Of a stretch of DNA of 5,344 nt, positions 1 to 5,344 are shown one piece after another. The stretch is from NCBI GenBank assembly GCA_034429695.1, contig DAOUGC010000048.1:1-5344 (forward strand). The letters are read 5' to 3'. The notes below the pieces were generated by a model, which saw nothing but the letters and a program-made list of their open reading frames with translations, ran no database searches and was not told the origin of the DNA. Positions within the stretch are counted from its first letter, which is position 1. Each line of letters begins with the position of its first letter. The position numbers and the translations under genes are program-made. This DNA is from DAOUGC01 sp034429695 (GTDB lineage Bacteria; Chloroflexota; Anaerolineae; Anaerolineales; Anaerolineaceae).

Positions 1-26
1 ATGGTGGTCTTATCGGCACCATAATG

Positions 27-64
27 AAAAAACCAGGGCTGGCGCCCCAACAGACGCCAGCCCT
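27..64 (-). terminator. Rho-independent terminator (end of surface-protein remnant)
   Basis: A perfect 10-bp stem pairs 35-44 with 55-64 (AGGGCTGGCG against CGCCAGCCCT) around a 10-nt loop. Read on the minus strand the stem is followed by GG and then six T (27-32), the classical intrinsic terminator layout. It lies 22 bp beyond the TAA (87-89) that ends the fibronectin-like fragment, so it probably was that gene's own terminator. On the plus strand the stem is followed by TGAAAAG, with no T tract, so it is not a plus-strand terminator. Further out, positions 1-6 and 17-22 form a short imperfectly placed inverted repeat (ATGGTG/CACCAT) of unknown meaning. Confidence 0.85.
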
Positions 65-86
65 TGAAAAGAGGGGAGTTCGCGAA

Positions 87-179
87 TTACCAGTCAATCG
101 TAAAGCTGCGCACGGCGCTCCAGCGTCCGTAGACGTTGAGGCTGTTCTTCGCGCGTACACGCCAGTAATATTTACCCTT
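87..179 (-). pseudogene. C-terminal remnant of a fibronectin type III-like surface protein
   Basis: The minus strand between 179 and 90 encodes thirty residues, beginning KGKYYWRVRAKN and ending WSAVRSFTIDW, followed by TAA at 87-89. This is the pattern of the last strands of a fibronectin III-like domain in secreted bacterial proteins, where 'YYWRVRA' is followed about ten residues later by 'WS..RSF'. The frame is closed immediately upstream by TAA (180-182), and no start codon or ribosome site serves it, so it cannot be a gene on its own. Upstream, a different minus frame is open from 333 down to 175, with residues such as FTPIFANLYES before the break. The two frames meet at a run of four A (178-181 on the plus strand as T), so loss of one base would join them. 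I infer a decayed, 5'-truncated gene, with a sequencing error at the A run as the alternative. The fragment retains its own terminator at 27-64. Confidence 0.6.
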
Positions 180-272
180 TTATTACCAAATTTATAACAT
201 GAACCAACCCGGTTGATTCATAAAGGTTGGCGAAAATCGGCGTAAAGGGGTTGGAGGGGGAGAAGGATACCG

Positions 273-305
273 AAAAAAACAGCAGGCTGGGAAGACCCAA
301 CCTGC
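273..305 (-). terminator. Rho-independent terminator of the GH127 gene
   Basis: On the minus strand, 305-296 (GCAGGTTGGG) pairs with 291-282 (CCCAGCCTGC), a 10-bp stem with one G-T wobble and a TCTT tetraloop (295-292). The stem is followed by TG and seven T (279-273). It starts 28 bp after the GH127 stop codon and therefore ends that transcript as a single gene. Confidence 0.92.
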
Positions 306-333
306 CGGGGAATGTGCGTGCAAAGGGGGAAAA

Positions 334-2343
334 TCACGCGCTGGGGAACACGGTAACGCGCAGCCGCGTGGCGCCGTAAGGGATCAGCGCGATCTCTTCC
401 TCCCTATCTGCCAGGCGCTCGGGCAGGCTGGCAGGGTGCGGCAGGGGCGGTGTGAACAGGAAATCACCGGATACAGTTTTTAGCTCCAGCGCGAAAACCC
501 CACCGCGAATGGCGTGGCACAACTGGCGGGTACGGCGGGCATGCGTGATGCGCCAGCCGCGCACGCGCCGCGCCTTGACCATGACGCGCAACGGCGGGTT
601 GGCGGCGTCCCACGGGTCGCTGCAGGTTGGGTTCCATTCCACGCGCACATTCTGCTGCCAGTTGCCTTCAAGACACAGGGCATAATTCCACGCGCCGGCG
701 GGATACAGGTTCCAGGCAGGGAAGTCCGGCAGGGTCAATGTGGGCCGCGGGTGGTAGTCATCACCCAGGGCTTCCTGCCGCTGTCGGATGGTGGAGTTGT
801 CCCTTTCGATTTCAGCGCGGGTTGGAACGGGCAGCGCCAGAGTGAGCGGACCGTAGCTCAGGCTGACCCCACCGCGCGGCCAGGTCTCCATCGCCAGTTC
901 AAAGGGCAGCTCCAGTTGCACCACGTCTCCGGCGCACCACTGCCGTTGGAGGGTGACGAATGTACCCGGGACGAGCGGCAGATCAATGGACGCACCGTTG
1001 ACGGTCAGGCTGGCGCGGTTGCACCAGGCCGGGATGCGCACTGCGAACGGGAAGTCAACCGGGCGGTCGGGCTGCAGGGTGAAGCGCACGGACTGCTCAA
1101 ATGGGTAACGCGTGGCGGCGGTGATCGTCACCGGTGTTTCTGCCAGCGTGGTGCGCAGCACTCCCGGCCCGTACAGCGCCGCGGCGATGCCGCCATCGGG
1201 CGTCAACATCCACATGCGCGAGATATAGTTGGGCATGGCGCGGTGCAGGTTGCCTGGGCAGCACTGCACCTCATGGTCGGGGCGGTAGCTCATCCAGTTC
1301 AACCCGCGCATGAACCCCTTGAGATTATGGTTGGAGGCATGGGTGACCACCACCTGGTTGGGGCAGGACAGATATTGCAGGGCTTTAAAATCGGGTGTGA
1401 TCGAGCCGGGCAGCGCGTTGAAGATGATCTGCTCGATCTGGTCGGCATAGCGGGGGTGGCCGGTGGCCTGCAGCAGGTACGCCAGCGCCCAGGTGTGATC
1501 GGTGATGTCGCAGGTCTCGTGCATGTCGCGTGCATCGCGGCCTTGAATGAACTCGGAGCACGAGTGCAGCCCGTCTGCCAGACGCGCGTTGCGGTTCAGC
1601 TTATCGTAACCGTGCACCACCGCCTCAAGCAGGGCTTCATCGCCGGTGGCGCTGTACAGCATGGCTGCCAGCTTGGCTTCTTCATTAAATGTAACTCCAT
1701 GTTCGTGCTGCGGCTTCTCAGAGCGCAGCGTGGCAGGGGCGGCGTCGTGATGGGGCCACTTCTCCACAAACTGCGCATACAGGCGGCAGGCCATGTCCAG
1801 CAGGTCAGGCTCGCCGGTCTCCTGGTACAGCAGCAGCAGGATCTCCACGCCGGTCACGTCGCGGTCCCAGCCCATGGGGTGCGGGGTGGAGCGGTAGTGG
1901 CGGGCAAGCGCGTCAATGTAGCGGCGGTCGCCGGTGATCTCGTACTGGGCCAGCACCGCACGGAAGAACACAGCGTGCGGCCAGCGGTCCTTGGCGCGCA
2001 GCAGGTCGGGACCAATAAAGCCGTCCGGCGCGGCGTGCTCAACGGCGTAATCCACCTCATCCAGCGCCTGCTGGCGCAAGGCATCATCACCGGCAAGGAA
2101 ACCGCATTTTAAAGCCCCGTCGATCCAGTAGGCGGTTTGCTCAAAGGGCCACCAGGCAGCGTAGGAGCCTTTGGTTTGATCCTCGGCGCTGCCCCAAAAT
2201 TTGTACCCGTAGGGGTATCCTGAAACGGCCACGTGACCGGTGAGACCGCGCGCCTGGCGGTGCAGGAAATCCAGCAGCCAGCCGTCCGGGCGGACGTCGC
2301 GAAGCGGGGCGGGTTGAAAGCGGGCGTGGGGCAGCATGCGCAT
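334..2343 (-). CDS. GH127 (DUF1680) glycoside hydrolase, probable beta-L-arabinofuranosidase
   Basis: A 669-residue protein of the GH127/DUF1680 family, close to the length of the characterised Bifidobacterium longum enzyme HypBA1 (about 658). Family enzymes release beta-linked L-arabinofuranose with retention, using a Cys nucleophile held by a Zn site of one Glu and three Cys. The matching residues are E276 and C278 (in HETCDITDHTW) and C361-C362 (in VQCCPGN); C361 would be the nucleophile. E264 (in SCSEF) is the likely acid/base by position. The helical catalytic barrel spans roughly 10-375. Beta-sandwich regions follow at about 385-500 (with GGVSLSYGPLTLAL) and 520-669. The ETCDITD... ALQYLSCPNQ pattern places it in a DUF1680 subgroup distinct from HypBA1 itself, so the exact sugar specificity is uncertain. 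There is no signal peptide or membrane segment, so it is probably cytoplasmic and acts on imported oligosaccharides. The frame is open 34 codons further upstream (ATG at 2445), but the chosen ATG has AGGAG seven bases ahead and the extra residues do not look like family sequence. No sugar transporter lies nearby. Confidence 0.9.
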   Translation of the reverse strand: MRMLPHARFQPAPLRDVRPDGWLLDFLHRQARGLTGHVAVSGYPYGYKFWGSAEDQTKGSYAAWWPFEQTAYWIDGALKCGFLAGDDALRQQALDEVDYAVEHAAPDGFIGPDLLRAKDRWPHAVFFRAVLAQYEITGDRRYIDALARHYRSTPHPMGWDRDVTGVEILLLLYQETGEPDLLDMACRLYAQFVEKWPHHDAAPATLRSEKPQHEHGVTFNEEAKLAAMLYSATGDEALLEAVVHGYDKLNRNARLADGLHSCSEFIQGRDARDMHETCDITDHTWALAYLLQATGHPRYADQIEQIIFNALPGSITPDFKALQYLSCPNQVVVTHASNHNLKGFMRGLNWMSYRPDHEVQCCPGNLHRAMPNYISRMWMLTPDGGIAAALYGPGVLRTTLAETPVTITAATRYPFEQSVRFTLQPDRPVDFPFAVRIPAWCNRASLTVNGASIDLPLVPGTFVTLQRQWCAGDVVQLELPFELAMETWPRGGVSLSYGPLTLALPVPTRAEIERDNSTIRQRQEALGDDYHPRPTLTLPDFPAWNLYPAGAWNYALCLEGNWQQNVRVEWNPTCSDPWDAANPPLRVMVKARRVRGWRITHARRTRQLCHAIRGGVFALELKTVSGDFLFTPPLPHPASLPERLADREEEIALIPYGATRLRVTVFPSA

Positions 2344-2350
2344 GGGTTGG

Positions 2351-2355
2351 CTCCT
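2351..2355 (-). promoter_or_regulatory. Ribosome binding site deciding the GH127 start
   Basis: The minus strand reads AGGAG here, with a 7-nt spacer to the ATG at 2343-2341. A second in-frame ATG two codons later (2337) is 13 nt away and the upstream in-frame ATGs (2445, 2439) have no comparable site. This supports 2343 as the start. Confidence 0.8.
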
Positions 2356-2424
2356 GATTGGGAAAATGGATGCGCCCAGTGTACCACGGAACGGGTGCAG
2401 GCAGGCAGGATAATGATCTCCGTC

Positions 2425-2453
2425 AGTATACGCAGCCATCGTCAACCTGGAAA
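2425..2453 (-). promoter_or_regulatory. Tentative sigma-70-type promoter for the GH127 gene
   Basis: On the minus strand TATACT (2430-2425) matches five of six consensus -10 bases. At a 17-bp spacing the -35 position (2453-2448) reads TTTCCA, a weak match. A better -35 word, TTGACG (2445-2440), is present but only 9 bp from this -10, so it cannot pair with it. Initiation here would give a leader of about 75 nt. The evidence is only word similarity. Confidence 0.3.
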
Positions 2454-2454
2454 T

Positions 2455-2466
2455 GGAGCGCGCTCC
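2455..2466. promoter_or_regulatory. Perfect 12-bp palindrome, candidate operator of the GH127 gene
   Basis: GGAGCGCGCTCC is a perfect inverted repeat with no spacer. It is flanked by AAAT on the left and TATTT on the right, which extends the symmetry with one unpaired base. It lies about 110 bp upstream of the GH127 start and immediately upstream of the tentative -35 region. Short GC-centred palindromes are typical binding sites of LacI-family and similar dimeric sugar regulators, so control by a carbohydrate-responsive regulator is a reasonable inference. No regulator gene is in the window, and the family of the binding protein cannot be told. Confidence 0.4.
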
Positions 2467-2561
2467 TATTTGCTTCCGTGAAATGAAATGCTTACAGGGG
2501 TTCTTACGACTGAACGATTACCGGCTGAGATCAGGAATCTGAATATATATATATGGCAACG

Positions 2562-2582
2562 CCCCGCTGCCGTGGAGCGGGG
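2562..2582 (-). terminator. Hairpin after the UspE-like gene, possible terminator
   Basis: A 7-bp GC-rich stem (CCCCGCT with AGCGGGG) encloses a 7-nt loop, starting 10 bp after the TAG stop of the stress-protein gene. Minus-strand sequence after the stem is CGTTGCC and then an alternating AT run of six repeats (2554-2543), not a T tract. It may therefore be a weak or factor-assisted terminator, or only an mRNA-end stabilising hairpin. With a promoter-like region for GH127 further on, the two minus-strand genes are probably separate transcription units, but read-through is possible. Confidence 0.45.
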
Positions 2583-2592
2583 ATGGGGTGGC

Positions 2593-3663
2593 CTATGCCG
2601 GTTCCAGTTTCACGGGGGTGACAAACCCTTCAGGCTTCACGGTCAACACGGAGCAGTCCACCTGCTGCAGGACGATTTCGGCTGTGTTGCCTATGAGCAA
2701 TCCGGCAATGCCGGTGCGGCTGACAGTGCCCATCACGATCAGGTCAACTTCCCTGGCCCGGGCAAGCTCAGGGATCAAATCCCCGGCTTCCCCTTTTAAT
2801 AAATAGACGGTGTTTTTCAGGTCTTCCAGCGAATGTCCTTGCAGAAGTTCGATCAAGCCCTGCCGGTGTGCTTCCTGGGTGTCTTGCAACAGTTTTTCCA
2901 CCACCTGGGTTGGAAATCTTGCCTGGCCTTTGATGATCGATTCGCCGTACATCTTCCAGGCGTGAAAAATCAGGAGTTCGCTGTCACCAAAACGGGCAAG
3001 CGATGTAGCCAGTTCAAGGATTTTTGTCGTGAGTGCGGCCCGTTCCACGTCCTCTTGAAAAACTTCCACAGCGGCAAGAATGCGCTCGAATTTCCTGGGT
3101 TGGCCTGGTTTAATCACCCACACCGGGCAGGGGCATTTGCGCATCAGGTGCATGGTGGTGTTGCCGAACAACGTCCCGCGCAAACCGCCCATGCCTTCGG
3201 CAGTGACCATGACCAGATCGTGGTTGCCGCGTAACACCTCTTGAATTACTTTAATGAAAGGAATACCGTACAACGTTTTGCTGTGCACCTGTATTCCCGC
3301 GTGCCGGAGGGATGAGACAAATTCTCCGAGGCTGCACTTTTCTTCCTGTATGATGAATTCCTGAATTTCAAGCGAGGTTTTCCGGGGAATGCCAGCCATA
3401 TCCCCCGGTTCATTTGCTGGAGATGCCGATGCTGGTGCAATGGAGGACTCAAAGGGAAAATCTTCGATGATCCGCATATCTAACCCTTTGGCGCTGTCCT
3501 GGGCCGGAGACGGTTTTGCGGAAACGGTGCGGGCTTCTTCTATGACATCCACCACCGTGAGGACAGCCTGATTTCTCCGGGCAAGATTTACAGCCTGATC
3601 GTGGAGCGCCCGATTGTCGGCTTTGCCATCATAGACAACCAGAATGTTTTTGAACCGTTTCAT
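2593..3663 (-). CDS. UspE-like tandem universal stress protein
   Basis: A 356-residue cytoplasmic protein with two universal stress protein (Usp) domains. Domain 1 (about 3-186) opens with FKNILVVYDG and closes with MRKCPCPVWVIKP. Domain 2 (about 192-345) opens with FERILAAVE and contains MGTVSRTGIAGLLIGNTAE, ending CSVLTVKP. This order and the RKCP.PVW and GNTAE motifs resemble E. coli UspE, which has about 316 residues. Usp proteins help cells survive starvation, oxidative and other stress; no catalytic activity is assured. The ATP-binding pattern G-2x-G-9x-G-(S/T) is degenerate in domain 2: G312 and G325 are kept, but the second Gly is S315 and the last position N326. Domain 1 has no clear version. 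Residues about 47-95 form an Ala/Ser/Pro-rich insert, which explains the extra length. The ATG is preceded by AGGAGG (3676-3671) at a 7-nt spacing. The gene is divergent from the mrpA-like gene. The family call is firm; the exact role is unknown. Confidence 0.9.
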   Translation of the reverse strand: MKRFKNILVVYDGKADNRALHDQAVNLARRNQAVLTVVDVIEEARTVSAKPSPAQDSAKGLDMRIIEDFPFESSIAPASASPANEPGDMAGIPRKTSLEIQEFIIQEEKCSLGEFVSSLRHAGIQVHSKTLYGIPFIKVIQEVLRGNHDLVMVTAEGMGGLRGTLFGNTTMHLMRKCPCPVWVIKPGQPRKFERILAAVEVFQEDVERAALTTKILELATSLARFGDSELLIFHAWKMYGESIIKGQARFPTQVVEKLLQDTQEAHRQGLIELLQGHSLEDLKNTVYLLKGEAGDLIPELARAREVDLIVMGTVSRTGIAGLLIGNTAEIVLQQVDCSVLTVKPEGFVTPVKLEPA

Positions 3664-3681
3664 GTCACATCCTCCTGATGC

Positions 3682-3741
3682 TTACCAGCGCGAGAAAAAT
3701 TTTTTACCCATATTGATTAATAAATGCGTTTTGTTATCCAT
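3682..3741 (-). CDS. Possible 19-residue leader peptide upstream of the UspE-like gene
   Basis: In the stress-protein leader the minus strand has a short open frame, MDNKTHLLINMGKKFFSRW, ending in TAA just 5 nt before the AGGAGG of the uspE-like gene. It has no ribosome site at normal distance; the nearest AAGGAG (3770-3765) is 23 nt upstream and is better placed for a still shorter frame (GTG at 3757, TAA at 3736-3734: seven codons plus stop), whose stop overlaps this ATG's second and third codons. Translation by coupling is conceivable. Short frames like this arise by chance, so I keep the confidence low. Confidence 0.2.
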   Translation of the reverse strand: MDNKTHLLINMGKKFFSRW

Positions 3742-3776
3742 CCATTCTGTAAGTCACCTGAATACTCCTTACAAAT

Positions 3777-3782
3777 ATTATA
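3777..3782 (-). promoter_or_regulatory. Consensus -10 box for the UspE-like gene
   Basis: The minus strand reads a perfect TATAAT. The -35 position at 17-bp spacing (3805-3800) reads TTTTCT, a poor match, so an activator or an alternative sigma factor might be needed. Initiation would fall near 3770, giving a leader of about 107 nt before the ATG at 3663. That leader contains the two mini reading frames, and the AAGGAG at 3770-3765 would sit at its very 5' end. The spacer 3664-3961 also holds AT-rich stretches facing the plus-strand gene (for example TAAAAT at 3870-3875), without a convincing -35 partner. Confidence 0.4.
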
Positions 3783-3961
3783 GATTATGGGGGGTTAAAA
3801 GAAAACGGGGGCATGTACCAAACCATATACATTTCCGTGGGGGTGAAACTTCAAATGCGGTTCAGATGATAAAATAAGTACGCAATGACGAAGTTTGCTT
3901 TTTTGGTGTGATAAATCATCAATCGTTGGCGTTGAACCTGAACAGCGGGGATAATAATACG

Positions 3962-5344
3962 ATGACCCTCATTGCCACCATTTTGTCTGGCTATTTTGTT
4001 GCCATCGCGGCGCCGGTAATTACATGCTTGTTCCGTTCCAGAAGTGGTCTGGTTCTGTCGCTGTATCCCGTGTTGATCTTTGTGCAAGTGATCATCAAAA
4101 TAGTTGCTGCAGTGCCCGACGAAGCGGATTTGCTGCGCCTCGCCTGGGTTCCCACCTTTGACCTGTGGTTTTCCTTTCGTCTGGACGGCTTAACCCTCCT
4201 GATGGCTGCCATCATTTCAGGTATCGGCGCGCTGGTGATCTGGTATGGCAGCGTATATCTCCATGACCACCCGCACCTGTCCCGTTTTTTTAGCCTGACG
4301 CTGTTCTTCATGATCTCGATGCTGGGTCTGGTGGTCAGTAATAATGCCCTGCTGCTCTTCATTTTTTGGGAACTTACCAGCATTTCCTCTTTCTTTCTGA
4401 TCGGATTTGACCATCGCGAAAGCGCAGCGCGGGCTGCAGCCTGGCAAGCGCTTCTGGTAACCGGAGGTGGCGGGTTGGTATTGCTGGTGGGTTTGATCCT
4501 GCTGTTCGTCCTCACCGGGTCATTTGAGATCAGCACCTGGATCAGCTCGGCTGGTACAATTCAGCAACACCCGCTGGCTCAGACGGCATTCATATGCCTT
4601 GCAATTGGAGCCATGACGAAATCAGCGCAATTCCCGTTTCATTTCTGGTTGCCCAATGCCATGAAAGCGCCCACCCCGGTGAGCGCCTATCTTCATTCTG
4701 CCACCATGGTCAAGGCCGGTATCTTTCTCCTGCTGCGTTTTTACCCAGTTCTGGGTAATTTGGAGATCTGGAACGGGCTGCTGGTCCCCGTCGGCCTGAT
4801 CACGTTGCTGGCGGGTTCGCTGTTGGCACTGGCTCAAACCGATCTTAAGAAGATCCTGGCTTATTCCACCGTGGCAGGTCTGGGCAGCATGGTGTTGTTA
4901 ACCGGGGTGGGTACACCCCTGGCGATAAAGTCAGCAGTGGTCTTTCTGGCCGCGCATGCACTGTATAAAGGGGCGCTTTTTCTTGTTGCCGGCGGGGTGG
5001 ACCACTCCACCGGAACCCGTGATGTGCGCACTTTGGGTGGACTGGCGCGGGAGTTGCCATGGACCGCTCTCGCCGCCGCCGGGGCTGGCCTTTCCATGGC
5101 AGGCATTTTGCCGCTGGCCGGTTTTATTGCCAAAGAATTATTGTATGAAACCACACTTGCCGCCCCCAAAGGCGCGCTTCTCACCGTTTTGGTTGTGGCT
5201 GCCAATGTGACCACGATATTTTTGGCTGCCCGGGTAACATGGAGTCCGTTCTGGGGAAAAGCCAGGCAGCATCTGCATGTACACCCGGAACCGCTTGGTT
5301 TATGGCTGCCGCCCCTGCTGCTCGCCGCTGCAGGGTTGTTCATG
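3962..5344 (+). CDS. mrpA: MrpA-type Na+/H+ antiporter subunit A, N-terminal part (cut by window end)
   Basis: The frame is open for 461 codons to the window edge. Complete MrpA proteins have about 780 residues or more, so the C-terminal part lies outside. The protein is a polytopic membrane subunit related to NuoL/ND5. In the Mrp complex it takes part in exchange of cytoplasmic Na+ for external H+, giving pH and sodium homeostasis. The Proton_antipo_N region (about 60-110, with FRLDGLTLL) is followed by the Proton_antipo_M region (about 125-420). Key charged residues of the proton path are present: E137 (FWELTSISSF), K220 (MTKSAQFPFHFWLP), H245 and K251 (YLHSATMVKAG), H332/K336 (HALYKG) and K391 (IAKELLYE). 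The FWELTSISS and APTPVSAYLHSATMVKAG forms favour MrpA over NuoL or hydrogenase subunits. About 14 hydrophobic segments are visible. The start is the ATG at 3962, giving a typical hydrophobic N-terminus; its ribosome site is weak (GGGG 11 nt upstream). A GTG at 3908 is in frame but adds polar residues. Other mrp genes are expected downstream. Confidence 0.9.
   Translation, partial: MTLIATILSGYFVAIAAPVITCLFRSRSGLVLSLYPVLIFVQVIIKIVAAVPDEADLLRLAWVPTFDLWFSFRLDGLTLLMAAIISGIGALVIWYGSVYLHDHPHLSRFFSLTLFFMISMLGLVVSNNALLLFIFWELTSISSFFLIGFDHRESAARAAAWQALLVTGGGGLVLLVGLILLFVLTGSFEISTWISSAGTIQQHPLAQTAFICLAIGAMTKSAQFPFHFWLPNAMKAPTPVSAYLHSATMVKAGIFLLLRFYPVLGNLEIWNGLLVPVGLITLLAGSLLALAQTDLKKILAYSTVAGLGSMVLLTGVGTPLAIKSAVVFLAAHALYKGALFLVAGGVDHSTGTRDVRTLGGLARELPWTALAAAGAGLSMAGILPLAGFIAKELLYETTLAAPKGALLTVLVVAANVTTIFLAARVTWSPFWGKARQHLHVHPEPLGLWLPPLLLAAAGLFM

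Noticed and set aside
24..197. A 57-codon plus-strand frame starting at ATG 24
   Set aside because: It runs through the terminator stem and antisense to the fibronectin-like remnant, lacks a ribosome site, and has no recognisable motif.
514..2112. A 532-codon open frame on the plus strand
   Set aside because: It lies fully antisense to the GH127 gene, shows no recognisable domain, and is rich in G, R, V, H and Q as expected from the complement of GC-rich coding sequence.
2344..2445. N-terminal extension of the GH127 protein by 34 residues to an ATG at 2445
   Set aside because: No ribosome site precedes it, the extension has no family similarity that I recognise, and AGGAG is ideally placed before the ATG at 2343. 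The extension also covers the promoter-like region.
2543..2554. Run of six AT dinucleotides as a functional repeat
   Set aside because: It is too short to be more than an AT-rich intergenic stretch; its only possible relevance is lying just after the hairpin of the stress gene.
3908..3961. GTG start for the mrpA-like gene, 18 codons upstream
   Set aside because: There is no Shine-Dalgarno sequence before it, and it would add a polar, Asn-rich stretch before the typical hydrophobic MrpA N-terminus.
3851..4536. Minus-strand open frames opposite the start of the mrpA-like gene
   Set aside because: The plus strand has an uninterrupted, well-recognised MrpA reading frame. The minus frames are Arg/Lys/Thr-rich shadows.
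4861..5343. A 160-codon minus-strand frame at the window end
   Set aside because: It is antisense to the conserved transmembrane part of MrpA and has low-complexity composition.
1..5344. CRISPR arrays, tRNA or rRNA genes, insertion sequences, defence islands
   Set aside because: No regularly spaced repeats, cloverleaf-like segments, transposase frames or terminal inverted repeats were seen on either strand.

Overview
The window carries three substantial genes and one gene remnant from a moderately GC-rich bacterial chromosome. By eye the coding regions are richer in GC than the AT-rich spacers. The combination of a stand-alone GH127 glycosidase, a UspE-like tandem stress protein, an Mrp-type antiporter and a fragment of a surface protein with a 'YYWRVRA' fibronectin-type end would suit Chloroflexota (Anaerolineae-like). 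That placement is inference from gene style only; no marker gene is present.

Layout. Positions 1-333 hold two strong intrinsic terminators, both oriented to the minus strand (273-305 and 27-64). Between them lies the C-terminal end of a fibronectin-III-like protein (87-179) that has lost its start and its reading frame. Positions 334-2343 (minus) encode a 669-residue GH127/DUF1680 protein, a probable beta-L-arabinofuranosidase with the Glu/Cys/Cys-Cys metal and nucleophile signature intact and no signal peptide. The 249-bp spacer upstream of it has a perfect 12-bp palindrome (2455-2466) beside a tentative promoter, and a hairpin at the end of the next gene. Positions 2593-3663 (minus) encode a 356-residue tandem universal stress protein of the UspE type. 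The 298-bp divergent spacer (3664-3961) contains a consensus TATAAT on the minus strand and two tiny overlapping reading frames in the stress-protein leader. From 3962 to the window edge (plus) runs the N-terminal 461 residues of an MrpA-type Na+/H+ antiporter subunit, cut by the window end.

How the parts relate. The GH127 gene looks monocistronic, with its own ribosome site, own strong terminator and possibly its own operator. It would act inside the cell on arabinose-containing oligosaccharides, but no transporter or arabinose pathway gene is in view. The UspE-like gene and mrpA are divergent and share one spacer, which would fit joint control of stress and ion homeostasis, but nothing in the sequence proves this. 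I see no CRISPR array, tRNA, rRNA, insertion sequence or defence-type system. The oddities worth following are the frameshifted surface-protein remnant, the upstream mini-ORFs of the stress protein, that protein's degenerate nucleotide-binding motif and long insert, and the GH127 palindrome.
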